Notes: generated from the letters alone by a model not told the origin. A DNA stretch of 64,000 nt from Streptomyces sp. CGMCC 4.7035 (GCF_031583065.1 NZ_CP134053.1:5559001-5623000); one strand, 5' to 3'; shown: positions 24,607-32,998, counted from the first letter of the stretch. Numbers and translations: made by a program.

Positions 24607-26361
24607 TCAGGCCGCGGCATGACCGGACAGGTCGCGCAGGAACGCGAGCACGGCCCGCGCCGCCGCGTCGTTCTGCCGGAACGCCGGTCCGCCCGTGCGG
24701 GGCCGGGTGAACGCGCCGGAACCCCGGGCATCGGTGTGCGGACCGAGCGCGAAGCGCCGCGGATGCGGCGAGCCGGAGCGGTCCAGGACCCGTCCGTCGG
24801 CGGGATCCACGGCGAGCAGCCCCTCGGCGGTGGCGGCGGCACCCTCGGCGTACAGCTCGCGCAGCAGCCGGTCCCGGGTGCGCTCGACCGTGGGGTTCGG
24901 CAGCCGCGCCTCGACGAGCGCGCGGGCCTCGACGTGCGCGCCGGGCACGGTGGCGCTCGTCGCCCGGAACACCCCGTCCTCGGCGGTGACGGTCATGTCG
25001 GCGCCGAGGAACTTCAGCACGCCCGCGCGGGACAGCGCGAGCATCTGCCGCAGTCGCGGTCCGGGCGGACCGGACGCCAGATAGCTGAAGAAACCGTGCC
25101 ACCAGGACCCGATGTCCCCGAGCCGCACCAGTTGCCCGTAAACGGAGAGCAGTCCGAGGAAGACCGCCAGGTCCGGACTGTGGGCCGGCTCATGACGTCG
25201 TGCCAGGTCCGCCTCGATGTAGGCGCGCAGGCCGTCCTGGAGTTCGTCGTACGACGGGTGGCGCACGCTGTCCAGCGGATGGTCGAGCGCGCTGAGGTCC
25301 AGCCGGTCGGCGGGGTCCGGTACGGCGGCGGCCACCAGTGCGGGCAGCGACACCGCGTCGGCGACGGCGTACTTCTCCTCGAAGTCCGCCCAGGCGACGG
25401 TGGTGCGTTCGGGATGGGCGGTGAACAGCCGGTGGTAGTGGGCGAAGCCCAGCTCCTTCTCGATCAGCGGCCATACGTCCCGCCGGAAGTCGAAGCCGTC
25501 CGGGCGCGCGAGCAGGGAGTCGACCTCGGCAGGACCGAAGAACCGAGGCAGCGGCGGCCTCTCGCCCGTCCAGTCGTAGCCGATCTTCGAGTGGTACGGG
25601 ACGCCGCGCCGGGAACCGACGTGGAGTACCGGTTCGCGTCCGGAAGGAAGGTACGTGTCGCCCTCGTGGCGTCCGCCGCGCCCCTCGGTCAGCAGCACCA
25701 TGAGGTCGACGAAGGCGAGCCCGAAGCCGCGCACGAGGACCGGTTCGCCGGCCTTCAGCGAGGACAGATCGCTGTCCGCCGTGAAGTCGGGCGGCAGGTG
25801 GACCAGGCCGTGGGTGCGCGCGTACGACGCCAACGCACCCTGCTCCTCGTCGAGTTCGGCGTCGAGATGGCCGATCGTGAGGACGACGAGGTCGGCGAGG
25901 AGCGGCTCGGTGCGCCCCTCCAGCCAGACCCGCTGCCGGCCGTCACGCGGGCCGTCGACCCGCACGGCGAGGTGGGGGTGGTGGTGGACGCGGATGCCCG
26001 CCGGCAGTGCGGCGACCGTCTGCTCGTAGACCCAGCGCATGTACGCGCCCTGCCGCTGCCGGTCGGCGAAGAGGCGCCCGTCGACGCCCGCCCATTCGTG
26101 CAGGGTCGGGCCCTCACGCACGGGGCCCTCCATGGTCACCGTCTCGTCGGTGAACATGGTGACGTCCTCGGCGTGCGAGTTCATCCACAGCAGCGGCGAC
26201 TGCGCCTCGCGCCAGATGCGTCCGCCGCCCGGCGGATACGGGTCCACCAGGTGCACATCCAGCTCCGAAGCGGCGTACAGATTGGGCGCGTTGGCGGCTA
26301 TCCGCTCCAGGAGGCCGGTCCCCCGCGGTCCGACCCCGACGATCACCAGGGAGGGCCTCAT
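24607..26361 (-). CDS. FAD/NAD(P)-binding protein (NAD_binding_9 family)
   Basis: This 584-aa protein begins MRPSLVIVGVGPRGTGLLER, a dinucleotide-binding G-x-G-x-x-G motif at the extreme N-terminus. WREAQSPLLWMNSHAEDVTMF near 50-70 and LVVLTIGHLD near 170 fit the FAD-NAD(P)-binding family (Pfam NAD_binding_9 as I recall) that accompanies oxygenase or adenylation systems in actinobacteria. It could supply reduced flavin or oxidise a bound substrate. It is translationally coupled (ATGA) to a 43-residue ORF upstream and is followed after 91 nt by the monooxygenase pair. The exact reaction is unknown. Confidence 0.82.
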   Translation of the reverse strand: MRPSLVIVGVGPRGTGLLERIAANAPNLYAASELDVHLVDPYPPGGGRIWREAQSPLLWMNSHAEDVTMFTDETVTMEGPVREGPTLHEWAGVDGRLFADRQRQGAYMRWVYEQTVAALPAGIRVHHHPHLAVRVDGPRDGRQRVWLEGRTEPLLADLVVLTIGHLDAELDEEQGALASYARTHGLVHLPPDFTADSDLSSLKAGEPVLVRGFGLAFVDLMVLLTEGRGGRHEGDTYLPSGREPVLHVGSRRGVPYHSKIGYDWTGERPPLPRFFGPAEVDSLLARPDGFDFRRDVWPLIEKELGFAHYHRLFTAHPERTTVAWADFEEKYAVADAVSLPALVAAAVPDPADRLDLSALDHPLDSVRHPSYDELQDGLRAYIEADLARRHEPAHSPDLAVFLGLLSVYGQLVRLGDIGSWWHGFFSYLASGPPGPRLRQMLALSRAGVLKFLGADMTVTAEDGVFRATSATVPGAHVEARALVEARLPNPTVERTRDRLLRELYAEGAAATAEGLLAVDPADGRVLDRSGSPHPRRFALGPHTDARGSGAFTRPRTGGPAFRQNDAAARAVLAFLRDLSGHAAA

Positions 26362-26489
26362 CGGACGGCTCCTGCTCGCGCGGTCCAGGTGAAGCAGTCA
26401 CCGACGGCGTTCGACTGGAACGTCTCGTCGCGCGGGGGTGCGGCTTCTTCGGCCGCCGCGGCCGGTTTGGCAAGGGTGTCGGAGGACAT
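26358..26489 (-). CDS. Small peptide (43 aa) coupled to the FAD/NAD(P)-binding protein
   Basis: ATG 26489 is preceded by GGAG at about 8 nt. The 43-aa product starts MSSDTLAKPAAAAEEA, has an acidic PPRDETFQ centre and ends SNAVGDCFTWTARAGAVR with a single cysteine. Its TGA overlaps the ATG of the flavoprotein gene as ATGA. Codon bias is that of a real Streptomyces gene. I do not recognise a family. It could be a substrate peptide, a small subunit, or a translational leader that gates the operon; the Ala/Pro/Glu-rich front with a compact Cys-containing tail recalls a leader/core layout, which is speculation. Confidence 0.65.
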   Translation of the reverse strand: MSSDTLAKPAAAAEEAAPPRDETFQSNAVGDCFTWTARAGAVR

Positions 26490-26656
26490 GCGAAGGCTCC
26501 GTGACATCGAGTCGAACACGGGTGATGCCTTCACACGGGGCGCCGCGTGGGCGCCGTACGGCCGAGCCCCTCAGCAGGACCGTCCACCGAGAGTACGGTG
26601 GCGTTTCCCCTCGCTGTCAAGGCTGTCCATACTGTGAGCGGTGCGTCTCAAGTCGG

Positions 26657-26685
26657 TTGACGCGGAAACGGATGCCTGTTCCACT
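26657..26685 (+). promoter_or_regulatory. Promoter of the cysteine-type leader peptide
   Basis: TTGACG (26657-26662) and TCCACT (26680-26685) are separated by 17 bp. The -10 ends 6 nt before the ATG of the leader peptide, so the transcript is probably leaderless, as for related leader peptides in actinobacteria. Confidence 0.5.
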
Positions 26686-26691
26686 TGGCAC

Positions 26692-26763
26692 ATGCATCGA
26701 CAGCAGCGGCTGGTCACCCGCTCCCACATCGACTTCGGTCGCGTGTGGTCCTCCTCCTGTTGA
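26692..26763 (+). CDS. Cysteine-attenuation leader peptide (23 aa)
   Basis: The peptide starts MHRQQRLVTRSHIDFGRV and ends W-S-S-S-C-stop. This matches the actinobacterial putative leader peptide family (L-T-x-R-x-H-I-D-L-x-R-V ... C) found upstream of sulfate, sulfonate and cysteine genes, where translation through the terminal Cys codon senses cysteine. It has no ribosome site; a promoter places transcription start at the ATG. A hairpin follows at 26779. The gene it should control is only a remnant (26899-27014), so the leader now seems to be an orphan. Confidence 0.75.
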   Translation: MHRQQRLVTRSHIDFGRVWSSSC

Positions 26764-26778
26764 GCCGACCCGCTGCAC

Positions 26779-26796
26779 GCCCCTGATCAGCGGGGC
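26779..26796 (+). terminator. Attenuator/terminator hairpin after the leader peptide
   Basis: GCCCC and GGGGC flank an 8-nt loop and are followed by CTTT. It starts 16 nt past the leader-peptide stop, where a transcription attenuator would be expected. Confidence 0.5.
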
Positions 26797-26898
26797 CTTT
26801 CGCGTATTCCCACGCCTTCACACACGCGCCCCTCCCCTCTTCGCGCTCCCCTCACCTCGCGTTCTTTCGTTTCTGTCGCTCAGGAGACCCACAAGACC

Positions 26899-27014
26899 AT
26901 GCGCCGTCCACCCGTAGCTCTACTGGACTTCTGCGCCATTCACGCCAGGAGTTCGCCACCCGCAAGGACAGCAAGCTAAAGACGATCACCGACCTGAAGC
27001 AGTTGTGCGGGTGA
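26899..27014 (+). pseudogene. Remnant of a sulfonate/taurine-type ABC substrate-binding protein gene
   Basis: An ATG at 26899 with AGGAG upstream soon goes off frame. In the frame ending at TGA 27012-27014 the product reads HSRQEFATRKDSKLKTITDLK, close to the conserved Q-x-F-x-x-R-K-D-S-x-I-K-x-x-x-D-L-K segment of aliphatic-sulfonate and nitrate/taurine binding proteins. The ~80 residues that should precede it and the ~200 that should follow are gone, as are any permease and ATPase genes. The leader peptide upstream supports a former cysteine-regulated sulfur transporter. The 3' break abuts the truncated sensor gene on the other strand. Confidence 0.55.
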
Positions 27015-28310
27015 CCCGCCGCTGCTCCTTTCGGCGCGGCGCCGCGCGGCCTGCTCGGTGGCGAGGTCGAAGAGGGCGCGCTGCACCCGGTCGAACGCGT
27101 CGGCGATGTCGAGGACTTCCGCAGCGGACCGGTCGGGCACGGCGAGCGGCACGGGCGGCCCCGGGTTCCGGCCCGGGGTGCCGTTCCGCACGGAGGCGAC
27201 GGCCCGCGGCAGCCGCCCGCCGGCCACCTCCCTGGCCTGCTGGGCGAGTACGGCGAGCGGCGTGGAGACGGACCGTACGCAGTCGAGGGTGAGGTGACCG
27301 AGCGCGGCGACGGTCCCGAGCGCGAACAGCACGAACAGCAGCAGATCGCGCCGGGCGGCACTCTCCAGCCCGGCAGCGCGGTGCTCGACGTCCCTGCCGA
27401 GCGAGGTCTGCACGTCACGCAGACCGTTGATGGTGGAGGTCATGGACTCCCACCAGGACATCGGCGGGATGCCGCGCGAGCCGAGCCGGCCGCCGCCGCG
27501 CACCGCGACGCCCTCGTACGCGAGGGCTCGCCCGGCGTCGGGTGTGGTGAGCGCCGCGTCGAGGCGCCGCTCCTGGGCGCGGGTGGCCGAGCGCGGGAAG
27601 CTCTCCAGTGCGGCGAGCCGTCCGGCGCGGATCTGCAGGAAGCGGCCGTAGTCGTCGGCGCGGAACCGCCCCGAGCGCACCGAGCCGAGCACGATGGCGC
27701 GTTCCTCGCCGGTGAACTCCTTGACGTTACCGAGGACGTGAAGCGCGTGGTAGGCGGCGCGCAGCCGGCCGTCGTGCACATCGTCGAGGCCGAGCCCGAG
27801 CCGGTCGAGGCCGGTGATGGTGGTGGTGAAGTAGTCGAAGGTGTCCTTGACCGCGCCGGTGCCGTCTCCGGCGTGCCGGCGGATCCCGGCGAGCCCGCCG
27901 AGCCGCCCCAGGGACTCGCGCACGGAGGCGGCGGCCGCGTCGTCGCGGCCCACGAGCGCCCTGTGAAGCCGGGCACGGGCGGCGTCCGTGGCCTTGCGCT
28001 GGGCGGGCAGCCTGGCGCCGAACTCCCGTACGCCACCGACGTACCCGGTGGTCAGCCCGCGCTCCTTCTGCAGTTCGTGGACGAGTCCCTGGAGGGTGAT
28101 CTCCAGCCGGGCGTTGTCCGCGGTGGCGGCCGCGTTGCGGTAGGCGGAGATCTGCTCGGCGGCGGCCGCGCCGAGCAGGGCGAGCGGCACGGCGAGGGCG
28201 AGCACGAGGATGCTCAGGAGCCTGGTGCGGATGGTGCGGGGAGCCGTGTGTCCGGTCCCGCGGCGGGCGCCGGGCACACGCCCGGGTCCCGGTGTCGGTG
28301 TGACGTCCAC
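26976..28310 (-). pseudogene. Truncated nitrate/nitrite-sensing-domain (NIT) sensor protein
   Basis: GTG 28310 starts a 444-aa frame. It has a membrane helix near 30-50, a periplasmic NIT domain (HELQKERGLTTGYVGG near 77-92 is its hallmark), a second helix near 325-350, and a HAMP-like segment with AEVLDIADAFDRVQRALFDL. In full-length Streptomyces proteins this is followed by a histidine-kinase core and a long Pro-rich tail (total 800-1000 aa). Here, after ATEQAARRR, the sequence becomes unrelated and ends within 25 residues, antisense to the binding-protein remnant. The kinase half is deleted. The remaining protein could still insert in the membrane but cannot signal by phosphorylation. Confidence 0.78.
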
Positions 28311-28463
28311 TGAAGTGCCTTATGGAGAGGACGAGTTGTCGGAGGGTACGGAAAGGTGCTGTGCCCGACCAACGACCTCGACGCCACACCGGTCACCGGA
28401 TCATGTGCTTGTTTTACGTTGGGGAAACACGTTTTCCGCCGAAGCTGGGCGTATGCCCCTGGC

Positions 28464-28980
28464 TCAGTCGCAGCCGCAGCCGCAGCCGGAGCCGCAGTCA
28501 CAACCGTCGCAGCTACAGCACTTCCCGCAGCAGTCACAGCAGCGCAGGACTCCGTACCGAAGGCCCGGTCCACCGAGCGCCGCAGCTCGTGCGCGAGCAG
28601 GATGTGCGCGAGCCGGCCGTCCTCGAACTCCACCTCGCGCAGCGCGAGCCGGATCCCGTGCAGGGGTGATCGCGCACCTTGGCGGAGGCGAGCACGACGG
28701 AGACCGCGGCCGCGAGCCGGGCGCCCTCACCCTGCGCGACGGAGGCGGTGCGCATGCCACGCAGCGGGCAGGGCCCGGCGGTGCGCCACCATCCGGTGGT
28801 CCGCTCGGCCTGAGCCTCCGTCAGAATGAATATCAGCAAACCACCATAGTTCGTGACAATACGGGCGAACTGCCCGTGATCTCCGCGCAGCGCGAGGCAC
28901 AGCCCGCACAGGTGCGCCATCCACTGGGTCCTGAGCCCCTCACTCAGCCGGTGACGGCAGGGCCGGACTATTCCGAACAC
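28464..28980 (-). pseudogene. Broken DUF5685 gene with cysteine-rich tail
   Basis: GTG 28980 opens with FGIVRPCRHRLSEGL, then WMAHLCGLCLALRGDHG and EAQAERTTGW, the conserved N-terminus of DUF5685 proteins as I recall them. At about 28670 (after SAKVRDH) the frame changes: IRLALREVEFEDGRL and LLAHELRRSVDRAFG belong to the family's C-terminal part but lie in another frame, with roughly 150 residues missing between. Near 28560 a second frame change leads to a tail that is almost half cysteine (LRCCDCCGKCCSCDGCD), ending at TGA 28464-28466. At least two deletions are inferred. The intact family has Cys-rich metal-binding-like tails; its function is unknown. Confidence 0.7.
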
Positions 28981-29297
28981 GACATTTCCCCGCGGCTCGC
29001 ACGACGTTGAGCTGCGACTCGGACACTCGGGAGGCACCGGGCAACGCAGTACCCACCACTTCGTTCACCCGTACGCACCGCCCGTCACCCGAACGCCGCC
29101 GAACATCATATTTCACTCTCAGTCAGCAGCCTTATGAGGCACGACCCTTGGGGCGCGCGGGCTCTCGACGTATTAGCTGTGCACCAGTACCGTCACGAAA
29201 CCCCCGCGCGGCGACTATCCACTTGGCGCTACATCCGCATCATGGACGACCATGGGGTTGCGGAACGCTTGAAAGACCACTGTGAGAGGAGGCGTCC
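28981..29297. other. Intergenic region upstream of the sepF-like gene
   Basis: About 317 bp of somewhat lower GC than its surroundings. It must contain the sepF-like promoter; an AGGAGG ribosome site sits at the downstream edge. I see no convincing ORF or repeat. Confidence 0.4.
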
Positions 29298-29735
29298 ATG
29301 GGATCGGTGCGCAAGGCGAGTGCGTGGCTTGGCCTCGTCGACGACAACGATGACGAGCGGTACTACGACGACGACTACGCCGAGGGTCAGGAGCAGGGCG
29401 ATGCCTGGGTGACCGACCCGCGTGTGCAGGTCGCGTCCGACACCGCGGAGGACAAGGGCCGCCGGATCGGCACGGTCACCCCGGACAGCTTCCGGGACGC
29501 CCGGGCGATCGGCGAGCTGTTCCGGGACGGCGTACCCGTGATCATGAACCTCACGAACATGGAGCCGGCCGACGCCAAGCGCGTGGTGGACTTCGCGGCC
29601 GGTCTGATCTTCGGTCTGCGCGGCTCCATCGACCGTGTTTCCACCCGCGTCTTCCTGCTGACCCCCGCGCACACGGAGATCGTCAGCGGCGACACCGCCG
29701 GCCGCCACACCGGCGGCTTCTTCAACCAGAGCTGA
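29298..29735 (+). CDS. sflA: SepF-like cell-division protein (SflA type)
   Basis: ATG 29298 with AGGAGG 6 nt upstream gives 145 aa. The N-terminal [16 protein letters not shown] is the amphipathic membrane-binding helix of SepF proteins. An acidic Tyr/Asp linker ([14 protein letters not shown]) and the SepF core follow: [21 protein letters not shown] near 75-95, [16 protein letters not shown] near 105-120 and a VFLLTP strand. The main sepF sits in the division gene cluster with ftsZ; this stand-alone, short version matches the SepF-like protein SflA, known in Streptomyces to restrict division to sporulation-competent hyphae. The gene symbol rests on synteny and length. Confidence 0.85.
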   Translation: MGSVRKASAWLGLVDDNDDERYYDDDYAEGQEQGDAWVTDPRVQVASDTAEDKGRRIGTVTPDSFRDARAIGELFRDGVPVIMNLTNMEPADAKRVVDFAAGLIFGLRGSIDRVSTRVFLLTPAHTEIVSGDTAGRHTGGFFNQS

Positions 29736-29760
29736 GGCAGGGCCGCTCACCGGCCCTGCC
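29736..29760. terminator. Bidirectional hairpin terminator
   Basis: GGCAGGGCCG and CGGCCCTGCC form a perfect 10-bp stem with a 5-nt loop between the convergent sepF-like and acyl-CoA dehydrogenase genes. Confidence 0.8.
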
Positions 29761-29774
29761 CGCTTGGGGTCCGG

Positions 29775-30965
29775 TCACCGGAAGGCATCGAGCCCGGTGA
29801 GCGCCTTGCCCAGCACGAGCTGGTGCATCTCGACGGTGCCCTCATAGGTGAGCACCGATTCCAGGTTGGTGGCGTGCCGCATCACTGGGTACTCCAGTGA
29901 GATCCCGTTGGCGCCCAGGATGGTCCGGGCCGTACGGCAGATGTCGATGGCCTCGCGTACGTTGTTGAGCTTGCCGAAGCTGACCTGTTCGGGACGGAGC
30001 CGTCCCGCGTCCATGCGCCGCCCCAGATGATGGGCGAGCAGAATCCCCTTGTGCAGTTCGACCGCCATGTCGGCGAGCTTGGCCTGGGTGAGCTGGAACC
30101 CGCCGATGGGCCTGCCGAACTGCTCCCTGGTCTTCGCGTACTCCACGGCGGCCTCGAAACACGACCGGGCGGCCCCCATGGCTCCCCACACGATCCCGTA
30201 GCGGGCATGGGAGAGACAGCTGAGCGGCCCCTTGAGCCCTACGACGCCGGGCAGTACGGCATCGGCGGGCAGCCGTACGTCGTCGAGGACGAGTTCACTG
30301 GTGACGGAGGCCCGCAGGGACCACTTGTGCTTGATCTCGGGGGCGGAGAAGCCAGGGCTGTCGGTGGGCACCACGAATCCACGGATCCCGTCGTCGGTCC
30401 GCGCCCACACGACGGCGACACCGGCGACGGAGCCGTTGGTGATCCACATCTTGCGGCCGTTCAGCACCCAGTCGGAGCCGTCGCGCTTGGCGTAGGTGCG
30501 CATCGAGGCCGGGTCCGACCCCTGGTCGGGCTCGGTGAGCCCGAAGCAGCCGATGACCTCACCGGCGGCCATACGGGGCAGCCACTGCTGCTTCTGCTCC
30601 TCGCTCCCGAAGCGGTGCACGGCGTACATGGCGAGGGACCCCTGAACGGAGACGAGGGACCGGATCCCGGAATCGGCGGCCTCCAGCTCCAGACAGGCGA
30701 GACCGTACTGCACGGCACTGGCGCCGGCACACCCGTACCCGCTGAGCGACATGCCGAGCGCCCCGATGCCGCCCAGCTCCCGAGCGAGTTCCCGGATCCC
30801 CGGCAGCTCCCCCGTCTCGTACCACTCGGCGACGTACGGCAGCACTCGCTGTGCCGCCCAGGTCCGCACGGTGTCGCGGATGGCGAGATCCTCGGCGTCC
30901 AGCAGATCGTCGATCCCGAGCGGGTCGGCGGGGTCGAAGGGCGGCGCGGTCGGGGACGCGGACAT
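29775..30965 (-). CDS. Acyl-CoA dehydrogenase, glutaryl-CoA dehydrogenase-like
   Basis: ATG 30965 with GGAGG 7 nt upstream gives 396 aa. The flavin-binding signature CFGLTEPDQGSDPASMRT near 135-155 and WITNGSVAGVAVVWA follow the acyl-CoA dehydrogenase fold. The catalytic base is in LTYEGTVEMHQLVLGKALTG, the form seen in glutaryl-CoA dehydrogenases (Glu in TYEGT), rather than the isovaleryl type. GCDH oxidatively decarboxylates glutaryl-CoA from lysine/tryptophan breakdown to crotonyl-CoA. A decarboxylase assignment depends on residues not checked here. It is monocistronic. Confidence 0.85.
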   Translation of the reverse strand: MSASPTAPPFDPADPLGIDDLLDAEDLAIRDTVRTWAAQRVLPYVAEWYETGELPGIRELARELGGIGALGMSLSGYGCAGASAVQYGLACLELEAADSGIRSLVSVQGSLAMYAVHRFGSEEQKQQWLPRMAAGEVIGCFGLTEPDQGSDPASMRTYAKRDGSDWVLNGRKMWITNGSVAGVAVVWARTDDGIRGFVVPTDSPGFSAPEIKHKWSLRASVTSELVLDDVRLPADAVLPGVVGLKGPLSCLSHARYGIVWGAMGAARSCFEAAVEYAKTREQFGRPIGGFQLTQAKLADMAVELHKGILLAHHLGRRMDAGRLRPEQVSFGKLNNVREAIDICRTARTILGANGISLEYPVMRHATNLESVLTYEGTVEMHQLVLGKALTGLDAFR

Positions 30966-31085
30966 GGGGCAGCCTCCGTGACACTGAAAACTAGCGGCGC
31001 TAGTCAAGACTGGACGGGGCCGACGGTACGAGGCCGCTGCGCTGGGCGTCAACGGGGTTCGCCCGCCCGCCCACCCGTGCGGGTC

Positions 31086-31125
31086 CGGTGGGCCGGTGTG
31101 CCGGTGGGCCGGTGGGCCGGTGGGC
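31086..31125. repeat. Short tandem repeat (GGTGGGCC units)
   Basis: About five imperfect copies of an 8-9 bp unit (GGTGGGCCG or GGTGTGCCG) lie in the 169-bp gap between the acyl-CoA dehydrogenase gene and the MFS gene end. The repeats are suited to slippage; no function is evident. Confidence 0.7.
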
Positions 31126-31134
31126 AACAATCCG

Positions 31135-32745
31135 TTACGCCGAGACGCGGGAGTCCGCGACCTCCCTGGGCGCGGGGACCCCGGCCGGGCCCGCCGCGGG
31201 CGGCTCGCAGTTCATGGCCCGCGGCAGCCGCAGCGCCATCACCGCGCCCAGCAGCAACAGCCCCGCGCTGACCAGGAGCGTCACATGCAGCCCGTGCACG
31301 AAGGAGTCGCGTGCCACGTGACGCAGGGTGGCGCCCCGTTCGCCGCCCAGCCGGCCGGCCACCTCGTACGCCTCCCCCAGCGAGTGGCCGGCGGCCCTGG
31401 AGTCGGACACCGGAACCCCCGGAACCGACGTCAGGCGGGGCGCGTACGCCGCGTTCATCACGCTGCCCAGCAGCGCGATCCCGATGCCCGCACCCAGCTG
31501 GTACGACGTCTCGCCGATCGCCGCCGCCCCGCCGGCCTGCGCCGAAGGCGCCTCGCTCAGCATCGACTCGTACGCCCCGAAGAGCGTCGTCTCCAGCCCG
31601 AAGCCCAGCAACACGAAACCGAACAGCAGCAGCCCCGCGTTGTCCTGCCCGCCCATCGCCGTCAGCGTCAGCACCGACCCGGCCGTGAGGCAGAAACCGA
31701 AGACGACCATGCGCCGCGGTCCGAAACGGTGCAGCATGTTCGAGCCGAGCAGGCCCGCCGCCATGGCCGCGATCGTCAGCGGCAGCAGCCGAAGCCCCGT
31801 CTCCAGTGGGGAAAAACCCAGCACGAGTTGCAGATACTGCGCCGCGATCAGCTCAAGGCCGACCAGCGCGAGCATCGCCAGCACGATGCAACCGACCGAC
31901 GTACTGAACGCCGGGCGCGCGAACATCCGCAGATCCACCAGCGGGTGCGCGCGGCGGCGCTGACGGCGTACGAAGGCAATGAGCAGGGCCGCGCCCGCGA
32001 GCAGCGGCACCAGCGTCCACGGGCTCAGCGGTGGCTCAGCGCCGCCGAGCCGCTTCACCCCCAGGACCATCCCGAAGAGGCCGAACGCCGCCATGAGCGC
32101 GCCGACCACGTCCCACGGGCCGTCGCGGTCACCCCTCGACTCCGGCAGCAGCAGCCGTCCGACCGGCAGACTGACCAGCATCAGCGGTATGTTGATCAGG
32201 AAGACCGAGCCCCACCAGAAGCGCTCCAGCAGAAAGCCGCCCAGCAGCGGCCCGACCGCCGCGCCCACCGCGGCCACCGCGCTCCAGATGCCGATCGCCA
32301 GCGCCCGCTCGCGCCGGTCGGGGAAGACGTGCCGCAGGATGGACAGCGTCGCGGGCATGATCATCGCGCCGCCCACGCCGAGCAGCGCCCGCGCCGCGAT
32401 CAGCACCTGCGCGTCCTGGGCCAGGGCCGCGGCACCGGAGGCGACACCGAAGAGCCCGTACCCGAGGAGCAGAACCCGTCTGCGGCCGATCCGGTCGCCC
32501 AGCGTGCCGAAGAGGATCAGCAGCGAGGCACAGACCAGCGGATAGACGTCGACGATCCAGAGCAGTTCTATGGCGCCGGGCCTGAGGTCCTCGGTGACGG
32601 CGGGCACCGCGACGTGCAGCACGGTGGCGTCGAGGGCGACGAGCAGCAGGCTCACGCAGAGGACGACGAGGACGACCCAGCGGTTGGCACCGGCCCCGGC
32701 CGTCCGACGGCGCGGCGCGACGGCGGCCGTGGTCGTCCCGGACAT
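31135..32745 (-). CDS. MFS exporter, DHA2 family (14 helices)
   Basis: ATG 32745 preceded by GGGAGGT gives 536 aa. The first helix carries LLLVALDATVLHVAVPAV (motif D1), the loop 2-3 motif A is GDRIGRRRVLL, and motif C (VGAAVGPLLGGFL near 160) marks a drug:H+ antiporter. Size and helix count (14) place it in DHA2, with EmrB- and QacA-like exporters. It has a large final loop before the last helix pair. The exported compound is unknown, and no TetR/MarR regulator is adjacent. Confidence 0.9.
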   Translation of the reverse strand: MSGTTTAAVAPRRRTAGAGANRWVVLVVLCVSLLLVALDATVLHVAVPAVTEDLRPGAIELLWIVDVYPLVCASLLILFGTLGDRIGRRRVLLLGYGLFGVASGAAALAQDAQVLIAARALLGVGGAMIMPATLSILRHVFPDRRERALAIGIWSAVAAVGAAVGPLLGGFLLERFWWGSVFLINIPLMLVSLPVGRLLLPESRGDRDGPWDVVGALMAAFGLFGMVLGVKRLGGAEPPLSPWTLVPLLAGAALLIAFVRRQRRRAHPLVDLRMFARPAFSTSVGCIVLAMLALVGLELIAAQYLQLVLGFSPLETGLRLLPLTIAAMAAGLLGSNMLHRFGPRRMVVFGFCLTAGSVLTLTAMGGQDNAGLLLFGFVLLGFGLETTLFGAYESMLSEAPSAQAGGAAAIGETSYQLGAGIGIALLGSVMNAAYAPRLTSVPGVPVSDSRAAGHSLGEAYEVAGRLGGERGATLRHVARDSFVHGLHVTLLVSAGLLLLGAVMALRLPRAMNCEPPAAGPAGVPAPREVADSRVSA

Positions 32746-32992
32746 GTACGTACCTCCCAGATGCTCCCTCGCTTCGGCGGATCCACGGGGTGGGGACTTC
32801 CCCGCGGCTGCGGCCGGGAGGAGCGGTACTCCCGAGGCCCACGCAACGAAACGAGCGAGCCGCCAGCGTACGCGAGTTCCTGCGGCCGTCGCGTGGCGGA
32901 CCTCTCACGTTTCCCTGGGAGAGGGTGTGGCGTGCGCCACCTCTCCTCTGCTCCAGCACGCCGGAACAGCGCCTCCGGTTCCGTACGGCGTC

Positions 32993-32998
32993 GATAAT
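32993..32998 (+). promoter_or_regulatory. -10 box GATAAT placing transcription start at the downstream GTG
   Basis: GATAAT ends 7 nt before GTG 33006, and there is no ribosome site. This is the arrangement of a leaderless mRNA. No good -35 hexamer is visible. Confidence 0.4.

Noticed and set aside
24595..26637. 680-codon plus-strand open frame antisense to the FAD/NAD(P)-binding gene
   Set aside because: No recognisable fold and shadow composition; the minus-strand protein has a dinucleotide-binding motif and operon coupling.
28534..29037. Single intact 167-aa protein across the DUF5685 region
   Set aside because: Only its first ~110 residues resemble the family; the rest is a frameshifted run, so the locus is better called a pseudogene.
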